From assembly GCA_905221605.1 (NCBI GenBank), contig CAJNDS010000169.1, forward strand, positions 48,501 through 112,500: a stretch of 64,000 nucleotides of DNA. Reading direction: 5' to 3'. Source of the DNA: Symbiodinium natans (Eukaryota > Sar > Dinophyceae > Suessiales > Symbiodiniaceae). Shown one piece after another: positions 11,520-19,919 of this stretch (positions within the stretch are counted from its first letter, which is position 1; each line of letters starts with the position of its first letter). The position numbers and the translations under genes are program-made. The notes under the pieces are model-generated. The model saw only the letters and a program-made list of their open reading frames with translations, ran no database searches and was not told the origin of the DNA.

Positions 11520-11689
11520 CCGCAAAGCATATATAAATCTATATATATATATATATATATTATTATATTATATTATATCACATCACATCATATCATATCA
11601 TATCATGTTATATTATATTATATTATGTTATATTATATATATATATATATATATATTATATACATATATTATATAAATATACATAGAGT
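11472..11689. repeat. Compound microsatellite
   Basis: C run, (CA)n, (TA)n, then TATTATAT and CATATCAT blocks and (TA)n again. The ORF here is an artefact. Confidence 0.9.
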
Positions 11690-12065
11690 CTGTAAAGTGG
11701 AAAAGAATAACAATTGATTAATGGCGAGGCCTTCGGTAGCCTCCTTGGAGCCTGAAGTTACGTGGGGAGGGCTTCTCCCTAACTTAGCTGCTGAGATCAT
11801 ACGCCCCCAAGAAAGTGTACACTTTCAGTTTTGTAGTATCCCGAAGAGTGTCAAGTGCACCCACTACTCATTCAGCTTCCTGCCTTATGAATCCCTTCAT
11901 GGGTCTGGACTGAGTTGCCGGCAAACTCCTAAGGACTGGCGGCTTTCAATTAGGGATCCCAAAAAACAACCATTGGGATAGTGTGTCAGGGAGTGTCAAT
12001 CCCTACTTTCCTTTGGGGAAACAAGGGGCTTTACGGTCTAGGGTTTAGGGCTTAGGGTTTAGGGT

Positions 12066-12172
12066 TAACAAGAGCCTTGTGCAAGGCTTCACCCTCCCAG
12101 GCGCCCCTTGGGCTAAGCGACGAATTCAAGCATGCACAGCTGCACAAAAGTCGGGCTGCAAAGGCTTGCTCA
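12066..12172 (-). CDS. Exon-like island
   Basis: After CCTTTGCAG an open frame reads CLNSSLSPRGAWEGEALHKA, with a possible donor CTT|GTTAACC. Unique sequence; a G-rich tract follows on the plus strand. Confidence 0.35.
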
Positions 12173-12470
12173 ACCTTAAACCCCGAAACTCTAAAGAAAC
12201 CAAGGAATCCTTTGGGGGGGGAGGGGGGGTGGGGGTGGGGGGGGGGGGTGGCGGGGGGGGTGCTCCATAGTAAGGAAAGCGAGGCGAGTCTCCTGAGTTC
12301 TCCATGAAAAGGTTAGGTGGCTAGGGTTACCTTGGAGGTTCATGGATAGTCATAGCAGGGGTCATAAGTTGGACTTTTGAGGCTATACCGTGACACCACT
12401 ACTTGGGCTATTTAAGTAGCACCGACGAGTCTGACTCCAGTAGCGTTCACCCTGGAAACCGAAACTCTGA

Positions 12471-12619
12471 TCTTAGGGTAGTTACATGGTCCCTTAATAT
12501 GGGCCCTTAAAGGGGACCCTTATATGCCCCTGATTTACCCTATACCCAAGGGCCCATACTTCAAAACCCTTTGAAGGAGGTAAGGGACCATATTAAGGAC
12601 CTATGTGACTACCCTTAGA
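12471..12619. mobile_element. MITE-like element (family 7)
   Basis: TCTTAGGGTAGTTACATGGT and its inverted counterpart TATGTGACTACCCTTAGA flank inner GGGCCCTTAAAGG-type arms. Related ends occur at 30005-30130 and 30604-30625, the latter forming an intron donor. Confidence 0.8.
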
Positions 12620-12659
12620 CCTGTTTCAACCCTAGAGCCTACTAAACCAAAACCCTGAA

Positions 12660-13450
12660 TCCCATGAGGGCGGTTCTTCAAAATCATGTCGGAAAGTTCG
12701 CAAGGCCACCAACGTCCTAACAGCCGGAGACGCCGCAGCGCAAGGCCTGTGGGTATACAACTGCTCCCGTAAGGGTTTGTTTAGGGTTTGGGGCTTAGGG
12801 TTGAGTGTTTCTGACGTCTCAGAAAGTGTGAGTTCGCGCTTGCGCACACTCCCTAGTTACTTGGCCCCTTCTCTTGTGGTATGTTTTGGGATGTTCCCCT
12901 TTACACTAACAGTCCTTTTCGTACCCCCCCATGATGATCCCTACTTAGGTCTCTTAGTATAAGGGGGAACATCCCAAAAATGGAAAATTGTCCCAAAAGC
13001 CAACCTAGATTCGCAATAACCCTAAACCCTAAACCCTAAACCCTAAACCCTAAACCCTAAAACCCTAAAACCCTAAAACCCTAAAACCCTAAAACCCTAA
13101 ACCCTAAACCCTAAACCCTAAACCCTAGAGCCCTAAACCCTAGAGCCCTAGGCAGGAGACTGCCAAGCCTTTGCAGGCCGAGCTTTTGCCAGAAGCGTCC
13201 GGGCCCCTGCATCTGTGGACCCTAAAGCCTATTAGTGGGTTTAGGGTTTAGGGTTTAGGGTTTAGGATTTAGGGTTTAGGGTTTAGGTACAGACTTGACA
13301 TCCTACATAAGCCCCTAAACCCTAAACCTGAAACCCTAAACCTGAAACCGGCTAAGACCCCGAACCTTGCAACTGCCGTTTTCGTAATGAAACAGGCTTT
13401 CCTTACTTCGAATGGTTGGTTGGGGCAGCTTACAGTATGATTGTGCTCGC
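12660..13450 (-). CDS. Three exon-like islands of an unknown gene
   Basis: 13407-13450 (EHNHTVSCPNQPFE, donor GAA|GTAAGG; the frame stays open to about 13366), 13149-13212 (MQGPGRFWQKLGLQRLGSLL after CCACAG) and 12660-12746 (PCAAASPAVRTLVALRTFRH then DFEEPPSW after CCCACAG). Unique sequence between telomeric runs. Continuity as one gene is assumed from strand and spacing. Confidence 0.45.
12884..12979. mobile_element. MITE-like element (family 2)
   Basis: Ends TTTTGGGATGTTCCCCTTT and AAGGGGGAACATCCCAAAA, with inner CTAACAGTCC near the left end. Confidence 0.8.
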
Positions 13451-13614
13451 CTTGGAAGGAGGGTTTAGGGTTTCGGGTCAAAGGGTCGAAAGGGGACCTA
13501 AGGTTTAGGGTTTAGGGTTTAGGGTTTAGGGTTTAGGGTTTAGGGTTTAGGGTTTAGGGTTTCGGGCCTACTCTGTGTCCCATGGGTTGCAAGGAGATGG
13601 TATGGGCTCGTACG

Positions 13615-13785
13615 TTACACCCTGTTGTCAACCATCCGAACCACTCGACGCAGAGTCCTCTGGGCGGCACCATGACAATTCCTTGGGCCAACACAAAACG
13701 AGGCACTCAGATTGTAGTAGAACTCTCCGGGGTTAGGGCTTAAGGTTTGGGGGGTTCCGCTAACAAATGCCAAAGCACTGAACGC
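13615..13785 (-). CDS. Two exons of an unknown short gene
   Basis: 13765-13785 (AFSALAF, strong pyrimidine-rich acceptor CTCGGGCTCTCCAG, donor TTT|GTTAGC) joins 13615-13722 in phase 0. The second is 36 codons to TAA: FYYNLSASFCVGPRNCHGAA then QRTLRRVVRMVDNRV. Hydrophobic start, basic end. Upstream exons unknown. Confidence 0.6.
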   Translation of the reverse strand, partial: AFSALAFVSGTPQTLSPNPGEFYYNLSASFCVGPRNCHGAAQRTLRRVVRMVDNRV

Positions 13786-13836
13786 CTGGAGAGCCCGAGA
13801 CCAGAGAGGGTGGAAATGATGGTTTAGGTTTAGGTT

Positions 13837-13936
13837 TGGGCTGTTCCCTCTTTTACTAACAGTCCTTAATACGGATTATAATGCCCTCTGTTTTAATCCC
13901 TATTAAGGACTGTTAGTATCAGGGGGAACATCCCAA
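13837..13936. mobile_element. MITE-like element (family 2)
   Basis: TTGGGCTGTTCCCTCTTTTA then CTAACAGTCCTTAAT; right end TAAGGACTGTTAGTATCAGG then GGGAACATCCCAA. Confidence 0.8.
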
Positions 13937-14149
13937 TTGTTAGTGTCTATTCTAAGGTTCCGGGTTGAGGATGTGCAGTTTCGACAAGGTGCCTGCAATG
14001 AACACAAACTACCCTCACCACCTAAACACCCTGACATCGGAGGCTGAATAATTAGAGCAGGGTTTTGGGCCTCTTCTAGCATAATTGGGCCCTAAGGGAG
14101 TACTATTGAAGCACTTATTCCGACCCCTATAGACTACCCTAAAGTGGAT

Positions 14150-14520
14150 CTAGGGTTTAGGGTTTAGGGTGTAGGGTTGAGGGTTCAGGGTCCAATGAGA
14201 CTGTGGAATTTGCTTGGCGATGGAGATTCCACACACACAGCAGGGATTTTGGAATATCCGTCATCTTCTAATTGCACTGCACTCCCGATATGTTTATGTT
14301 TGGGGGATTCCTTAAGCAAACAGTAGTCATGATACTGGAGCATGGAGCTCTTGGGTGCTGCGGTATCACGCAGTGAAGGTGTGGGGGTTTAGGGGTTTCG
14401 GAGTTGAAGGTTTGCGGCCGTTAAGGTTTTAGGGTTTAGGGTCTCTACTCTTCTGCATCCCGAAGAAGCAGAAGACTTCGACACGGGTGTAAGGGTTAAG
14501 GTTAGTTAAGGGTTTCGGGA
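14150..14520. other. Intergenic or intronic stretch downstream of the peptidase
   Basis: Telomeric units, a CA microsatellite, and a GCTTAAGGAATCCCCC-like end related to family 4. No exon recognised. Confidence 0.5.
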
Positions 14521-14754
14521 TTATATAGGGTTTAAGGGGGATAGCCCCCCCTCCCTCTCGCCAACTGCCTCCCATGATGTGGCACCGTTTTTGCGAGTGC
14601 TGCTCCTCCTATACTCTATATGACGACACAGTTCATCTTCAGGGGTGAAACTGTGGCTCTTGGGGCTGTTGGCAACATGTTGGTTGCGAAAGCTTCCCTT
14701 CTGGGAATCGCGAGACTTCGTTGGTCTCTCAGACCCGGGCAGGCCAAGCGCCAC
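14521..14754 (-). CDS. Hypothetical ORF downstream of the peptidase
   Basis: 77 codons in unique, repeat-free sequence: SERPTKSRDSQKGSFRNQHV, then PEDELCRHIEYRRSSTRKNG. An overlapping frame is also open for 77 codons (14616-14849), so the region may instead be the 3' UTR of the peptidase. No family recognised. Confidence 0.3.
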   Translation of the reverse strand: MALGLPGSERPTKSRDSQKGSFRNQHVANSPKSHSFTPEDELCRHIEYRRSSTRKNGATSWEAVGEREGGLSPLNPI

Positions 14755-14829
14755 ATTTTTGTCACTGAGCTTTTGCTATCACTTGAATAATATAGACAGA
14801 AAGCACATCTTGGCCAGAAAGGTTTCACA

Positions 14830-15576
14830 TCACTGCCGTGCTGCGTCACCTCGCAGCCGCTCCACCATGTTCAGTGTACCAAGGACGAGGCGTGCCACGG
14901 GCGTTTGCATTACTTCCGCAGCTTGCCCTACGAGGTCATCTGGCAACGCTGCCAGGTGCAGCCTCCGTGCCACCCAGTCGCTGAAATGCACACAGTTGCG
15001 CTGCGCCAGGTCATAGTGGCCGGTCCACTCGTGGTCGACACTTTCCAGGTAGGCGATCATGGTAACGTGAGGCATTGGGGTGGTCCCCAGCAGCCTCTTC
15101 TCGTCCGGGGTACGAAATGGAGTTTGTCCTGGAGGTGAGACATAGATCCGGTTGTCATACCAGAGTTCACAGCAATTGTTTGGCCATTCTACAACGATGC
15201 TCGTGTGCCATACGGCCTGGAATTTCTTGCCGAGGAAGATGCGGCCAATGCTCCGCCCGCCAAAGAGGTCATACATATACAGATAGACTTTATGGGCAGG
15301 CCGCGAGGGCTGGGAGGGCGGTCCACATGTGTCCAGGTTGTCTGGCCGATCTGGCTGCTTTGCGACATCTGCGCGAGATGGCGCCACATTGGGTTCCACC
15401 TGTGACGGCGCGTCGCTCTTTTCCTCTGCTCTGTCTGATGCTTCCTGATTGAAAAAGTGCCTGGCGGCCTCGCATGTCCGCTCGTGGCGCCTCAGCGCGA
15501 CACCCAGGCCGCGAAGAAAAAACACGCCAACGTTGCGATGGCAATATCGGCAGACACAGCGCTGGCACAGAGCCAT
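14830..15576 (-). CDS. DeSI-like PPPDE-family cysteine peptidase with N-terminal zinc finger
   Basis: 248 residues in one uninterrupted frame, the only substantial intron-free gene here. PPPDE proteins are papain-fold isopeptidases that remove SUMO or ubiquitin. The domain spans about residues 95-225: VYLYMYDLFGG, catalytic His124 in VWHTSIVVEW, a LWYDNRIYVSPPG strand and turn, and catalytic Cys195 in RNCVHFSDWV. Both catalytic residues and the YDL-x4-NC-x-HFSDWV block are intact. Residues 1-40 carry C9-x2-C12...H31-x3-C35, a C2HC zinc finger, possibly a substrate-recruiting module; residues 45-92 are a polar linker. The ATG follows an in-frame TAA 24 nt upstream, and TATAAG|GT there could also be a splice acceptor, so the N-terminus may extend. 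The lack of introns suggests a retrogene or recent arrival. Confidence 0.9.
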   Translation of the reverse strand: MALCQRCVCRYCHRNVGVFFLRGLGVALRRHERTCEAARHFFNQEASDRAEEKSDAPSQVEPNVAPSRADVAKQPDRPDNLDTCGPPSQPSRPAHKVYLYMYDLFGGRSIGRIFLGKKFQAVWHTSIVVEWPNNCCELWYDNRIYVSPPGQTPFRTPDEKRLLGTTPMPHVTMIAYLESVDHEWTGHYDLAQRNCVHFSDWVARRLHLAALPDDLVGQAAEVMQTPVARLVLGTLNMVERLRGDAARQ

Positions 15577-15956
15577 TTTCGCTCTGTTCCGGGCACCTTA
15601 TACCGAAGTTCAACTCGTGTCACGCGTCTCCGTTTTGATCCTGGCAGCTACAGAAGAGGCTTACTGGCCCAAAACCCAAGGAAATAAAAGTTGAAACTGT
15701 CGGAATTAAACTACCTTATAAGAAGCCCAAACGTTGAAAGGTTTAGGGTTAGGGTTTAGGGTTTAGCGTTTCGGGTTTCGGGTTTCGGGTTTAGGGTTTA
15801 GGGTTTTGAGCCAGTAAGGAGGCCTTCCCTGCGACGAAGGCTTAGGCCACACGGCTGCGGGGACGGGGGGCCGGTGCGACAAGAGACATGAATCCTGGCG
15901 TGCAAACCCTAAACCCTAAACCCTAAACCCTAAACCCTAAACCCTAAACCCTAAAC

Positions 15957-16110
15957 CTTCAAGGACTCAAGGCCATGAGTGGTCAGGGTCTTGTGGACGT
16001 AGGGTCTTGCCGATATACAGTGAAGCAAGAATTCCCTCGCTACCCAATATAGGTTAGGAAAAGCCCGTGGGCCATGACGGCCATGAACTGAAAAGCGTGC
16101 CCCCCGAAAC
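15957..16110 (-). CDS. Exon of 51 codons beside the 1.95-kb element
   Basis: 154 nt without stop: FRGARFSVHGRHGPRAFPNL, YWVAREFLLHCISARPYVHK, TLTTHGLESLK. The acceptor GGTCTTCCGCAG lies 14 nt beyond the terminal repeat of the 16124-18070 element. The donor AAG|GTTTAGGG is telomeric repeat. It could be a 5' exon of the PPPDE gene, but phases do not match the obvious acceptor upstream of that ATG. Confidence 0.65.
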
Positions 16111-16123
16111 CTGCGGAAGACCC

Positions 16124-18070
16124 TATAGTGGCGACCTAGCAGTTAGAATATTGGAAAACGGGCGGGGGCCAGTTAGAATATTTGTGGTGCGGAGGGTAAA
16201 CGGCCAGATTTTACCCTCGGGCCAAAACTAGCAGTTAGAATATTTGTTTTCCAGAACCAGCAGTTAGAATATTATTATTCCAGAACTAGCAGTTGAAATA
16301 TTTCTTGGCCAAAACTAGCAGTTAAAATATTTCTTGGCCAAAACTAAACGGGGTTCCTGGTTTTTATGGTTTGGAAAACAGAATGAGCAGATAGAATATT
16401 TCTGGGGGCATGGTTGGGGCCTTCTCCAGGGCTCTTTCAGGCCTTCCTGGCCTTCACGGCTCCTTGCAGAACCAGCAGATAGAATATTTCTGGGGGCAGG
16501 GGGGTTGGGGCCTTTTTCCTGGCCTTCACGGCTCCTTGCAGAACCAGCAGATAGAATATTTCTGGGGGCAGGGGGGTTGGGGCCTGTTTCCTGGCCTTCA
16601 CGGCTCCTTGCAGAACCAGCAGATAGAATATTTCTGGGGGCAGGGGGGTTGGGGCCTTTTTCCTGGCCTTCACGGCTCCTTGCAGAACCAGCAGATAGAA
16701 TATTTCTGGGGGCAGGGGGGTTGGTTTCAGGCCTTCCTGGCCTTCACGGCTCCTTGAAGAACCAGCACATAGAATATTTCTGGGGGCAGGGGGGTTGGGG
16801 CCTTTTTCCTGGCCTTCACGGCTCCTTGCAGAACCAGCAGATAGAATATTTCTGGGGGCAGGCGGGTTGGGGCCTTTTTCCTGGCCTTCACAGCTCCTTG
16901 CAGAACCAGCAGATAGAATATTTCTGGGGGCAGGGGGGTTGGGGCCTTTTTCCTGGCCTTCACGGCAGGGGGGTTGGGGCCTTCTCCAGGGCTCTTTCAG
17001 GCCTTCCTGGCCTTCACGGCTCCTTGAAGAACCAGCACATAGAATATTTCTGGGGGCAGGGGGGTTGGGGCCTTTTTCCTGGCCTTCACGGCTCCTTGCA
17101 GAACCAGCAGATAGAATATTTCTGGGGGCAGGGGGGTTGGGGCCTTTTTCCTGGCCTTCACGGCTCCTTGCAGAACCAGCAGATAGAATATTTCTGGGGG
17201 CAGGGGGGTTGGGGCCTTTTTCCTGGCCTTCACGGCTCCTTGCAGAACCAGCAGATAGAATATTTCTGGGGGCAGGGGGGTTGGGGCCTTCTCCAGGGCT
17301 CTTTCAGGCCTTCCTGGCCTTCACGGCTCCTTGAAGAACCAGCACATAGAATATTTCTTAGGGGCCTTCTCCAGGGCTCTTTCAGGCCTTCACGGCTCCT
17401 TGCAGAACCAGCAGATAGGTTTTTTCTGGGGGCAGGGGGGTTGGAGCCTTCTCCTGGCCTTCACGGCTCCTTGCCGAACCAGCAGATAGAATATTTCTGG
17501 GGGCAGGGGGGTTGGGGCGGCAGCGGGGTTGGGGCCTTCTTCACGGAAGTGTATGCACACCACGGTCCAGCATATACTGGACCCGCTATATAAGTGTTAT
17601 GTATATGTCTATATGCTTAAGTCACGGTCCGGAGCTTTCACCGAACCCGGAAGTGTATGCACACCACGGGCCAGCATGCACCGGAGCCGGTATATTCGTG
17701 TTCTGTATATGAATATATCTAATTATGTATAAACCACGGTCCGGAGCTTTCATCGAACCCGGAAGTGTAGGCACACCACGGTCCAGCATATACCGGGCCC
17801 GGTATATATAAGTGCATATACCCCCAGGGTTTCGATGATATAAAGAGAAAAAGGACTGCAATTTCTGAAAAAATATTCTAACTGCTAGTTTTGGCCCAGA
17901 AATATTCTAACTGCTAGTTCTGGAAAATATTCTAACTGCTAGTTCTGGAAAAACAATATTCTAACTGCTAGTTTTGCGCGATGGTAAATTTTTTTGAAAA
18001 AATAAAAATGTACTGGGCGGAGGGTAAACGCCAAAAAACAAAATATTCTAACTGCTGGGTCGCCACTATA
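16124..18070. mobile_element. 1.95-kb non-autonomous element with 29-bp terminal inverted repeats
   Basis: The left end TATAGTGGCGACC(T)AGCAG and the right end, reversed, TATAGTGGCGACC(C)AGCAG match over 29 bp with one mismatch. Subterminal copies of AGCAGTTAGAATATTT follow on both sides in inverted orientation. The interior is a 72-bp tandem array (16436-17500) and three copies of a roughly 90-bp unit starting CACGGTCCGGAGCTTTC (17615-17800). No transposase frame. It lies inside an intron, 14 nt from the acceptor of the 15957-16110 exon. Confidence 0.85.
16436..17515. repeat. 72-bp tandem array inside the element
   Basis: Roughly 14 copies of a 72-bp unit containing CAGATAGAATATTTCTGGGG, some truncated or variant (CACATAG for CAGATAG). 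72 is divisible by three, so all frames stay open; the 419-codon and other ORFs here are artefacts. Confidence 0.95.
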
Positions 18071-18109
18071 AACCCTAAACCCTAAACCCTAAACCCTAAA
18101 CCCTAAACC

Positions 18110-18229
18110 CTAATGCAAATTGCAGCTCAAGTTGCCAACTCGAATCCTTGTTGAGAACATCGGTCGTACTTGCGCCGCAAGAACCTAAGATGAGGCGTTG
18201 AGTCTCTTCACCGCTTGGCAAATGATTTC
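18110..18229 (-). CDS. Exon-like island with one in-frame TAG
   Basis: 40 codons from acceptor GGCAAG: EIICQAVKRLNASS, TAG at 18185-18187, then VLAAQVRPMFSTRIRVGNLS and CNLH before a second TAG. Both halves are protein-like in the same frame. The first TAG is followed by GTTCTT, so it may instead be part of a splice site (CTTAG|GTT as acceptor). Confidence 0.45.
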
Positions 18230-18355
18230 CTTGCCCCCTAAACCCTAAACCCTAAACCCTAAACCCTAAACCCTAAACCCTAAACCCTAGAGGAAGTTGA
18301 GCACTTTGTAAACTGACTAACGAATATTGAGGGTTTAGGGTTTAGGGTTTAGGGT

Positions 18356-18966
18356 TTAGGTTGCAAGTATCCACTCGTACTTGTAGCGCTGGCGATGGTG
18401 GCGGTGGCAGTCGTGGCCGGTCCGTAGGATTGCTGGTACTAGCTGTGTTTCGCCGGTCAGCTTGGTTCGGGGTTTAGGCGTTTAGGGTTTAGTTTAGGCT
18501 TTAGGGTTTAGGATTGAGGGGCCAGGGTTTAGAGCCTAGCTATGTTCCCTCGTCGAGTGGGTCGAGAGGGGGCGGTCGGATCAGATGTAGAAACCCTAGA
18601 CCACGAAATCCGAAAACCTAAGCCCTTCATGTCCTAAACCATGGGTCCTAGACCCTGTACCCTTCAAGCCCAGGGTTCAGGGTTCAGGGTTTAGGGTTTA
18701 GGGTTTAGGGTTTGGGGTTTAGGGTTTCGGGTTTAGGGTTTCAAACCGTGCATACAAAAGGGGCCGGAGCCTGAATCATTGGCCTTCCTCACGAAATGTG
18801 CAATCATATCCCGCACGCAAAACAGACCCCTAAACTCTAAACCCTGATTGCAAAACGGCCCTAACTCTAAACCCTAAACCCTAAACCCTAAACCCTGAAC
18901 CCTAAACCCTAAACCCTAAACAACTCTGTATGTCTCGGGCCCCGTGGCCGGCTGCACTCGCAAAGA
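18356..18966 (-). CDS. Short split gene with His-rich C-terminal exon
   Basis: Exons 18925-18966 (SLRVQPATGPETYR, donor AGA|GTTGTT), 18747-18830 (GLFCVRDMIAHFVRKANDSG then SGPFCMH, donor CACG|GTTTGA) and 18356-18460, 35 codons to TAA (LTGETQLVPAILRTGHDCHR then HHRQRYKYEWILAT). Phases between the first two exons do not match with the boundaries given, so an exon edge is wrong or one is missing. No family recognised. Confidence 0.55.
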
Positions 18967-19193
18967 CTCCACACCTAGGTGCTTCGTAGGGAGTAAGTTC
19001 ACCAGGAGGGGGAAAGAGGTTTAGGGTTTAGGGTTTACGGTTTAGGGTGTTCGAGTTTTTCAATACCCAACACCGCGGAACCCTGAAAACATACTCAGCC
19101 CCAGTAAAGCTTCAGGAAGTTTTTGGGTTCTCGGCTTAGGGTTCTAGTGATACAGGGCTCCTGCGACTCTAGATCGTGACGTGCTTATAGGGT

Positions 19194-19740
19194 TTAGGGC
19201 GGGGTCTCGTCGGCTTGCGCGTGCAGGGCCTGCAGTATAGAGTTCAGGAGTTTAGGCGAGTGGAGGCGTAGGCTTCGGACTTGTATTCCGCCTCGACCTT
19301 ACAGTGAATGAAGGAAGCACACCCCACCCCTAAACCGAAATCCATACACCCTTCAGCCCTGAACCGTCAACCCCCAGCTTGTGAAGCCAAAAATCCGGAA
19401 TTCATGGGGATAGAGATTGTAGCAAACGTGAGGAGTACTATTTATTTATCGGGCTTTTGCTTCTGGGTTTAGCCAGAGTTGCACGGCGCATCTTGATTCA
19501 GGCACTGGTAAAACAATCTAGACCAGCCCTACGCCCTAAACCCTAAACCCTATAAAGCCTAAACCCTAAACCCTAAACCCTATACCCTAAACCCTAAACC
19601 CTAACCCCTAAACCCTAAAGGCCCTTGGCCCTAGTTTCCAAACCCCAAACCCCAAACCCCAAACCCTTAACTCCGTTGCAGCGCTGGTCGAACCAATCAG
19701 GCTTCTCGAAGCTCTCAATGCAGCTGAGTTGCATGGGCAT
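19194..19740 (-). CDS. Short split gene, unknown function
   Basis: Exons 19672-19740 (a possible ATG: MPMQLSCIESFEKPDWFDQR then CNG, donor GGA|GTTAAG), 19274-19297 (VEAEYKSE, acceptor TTCACTGTAAG, GC donor) and 19194-19229 (ALHAQADETPP then TAA, acceptor CTATACTGCAG). All are phase 0. Upstream of the ATG the frame stays open (FSGPAG), so the start is not fixed. About 42 residues if complete. A competing stop-containing island at 19464-19508 (CLNQDAPCNSG) was not used. Confidence 0.5.
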
Positions 19741-19919
19741 ACCAGCAGGCCCAGAGAATGCCAGCCTTTTCAGGTTTATAGGTTTAGGGTTTGGGGTTTA
19801 GGGTTTAGGGCTTGGCGTTTAGGGTTTAGGGTGAGTCGGCTGCGCACGAGAGATCCGCCCTTATGCCCCTCCATCACCTTACCCCTTCCCCGCCCTGAGC
19901 CTTCAACCCAGGTCACGTC

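Noticed and set aside
11398-11676. 92-codon ORF
   Set aside because: Compound microsatellite translation.
11721-11981. 86-codon plus-strand ORF
   Set aside because: Overlaps a repeated element (AGAAAGTGTACACTTTCAG and TAGTATCCC also near 54010-54055), so it is more likely mobile-element sequence than a gene.
14645-15694. Plus-strand ORFs opposite the peptidase
   Set aside because: Antisense shadows of the PPPDE gene, whose catalytic motifs fix the minus strand.
15600-15694. Spliced-leader relic upstream of the peptidase
   Set aside because: Looked for CCGTAGCCATTTTGGCTCAAG-like sequence (dinoflagellate leader) and found only short chance matches such as CTGTAGCTGCCAG.
16334-17593. 419-codon ORF, the longest in the window, and its companions
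   Set aside because: Product of the 72-bp tandem array; a unit length divisible by three keeps every frame open. It lies inside a transposon-like element.
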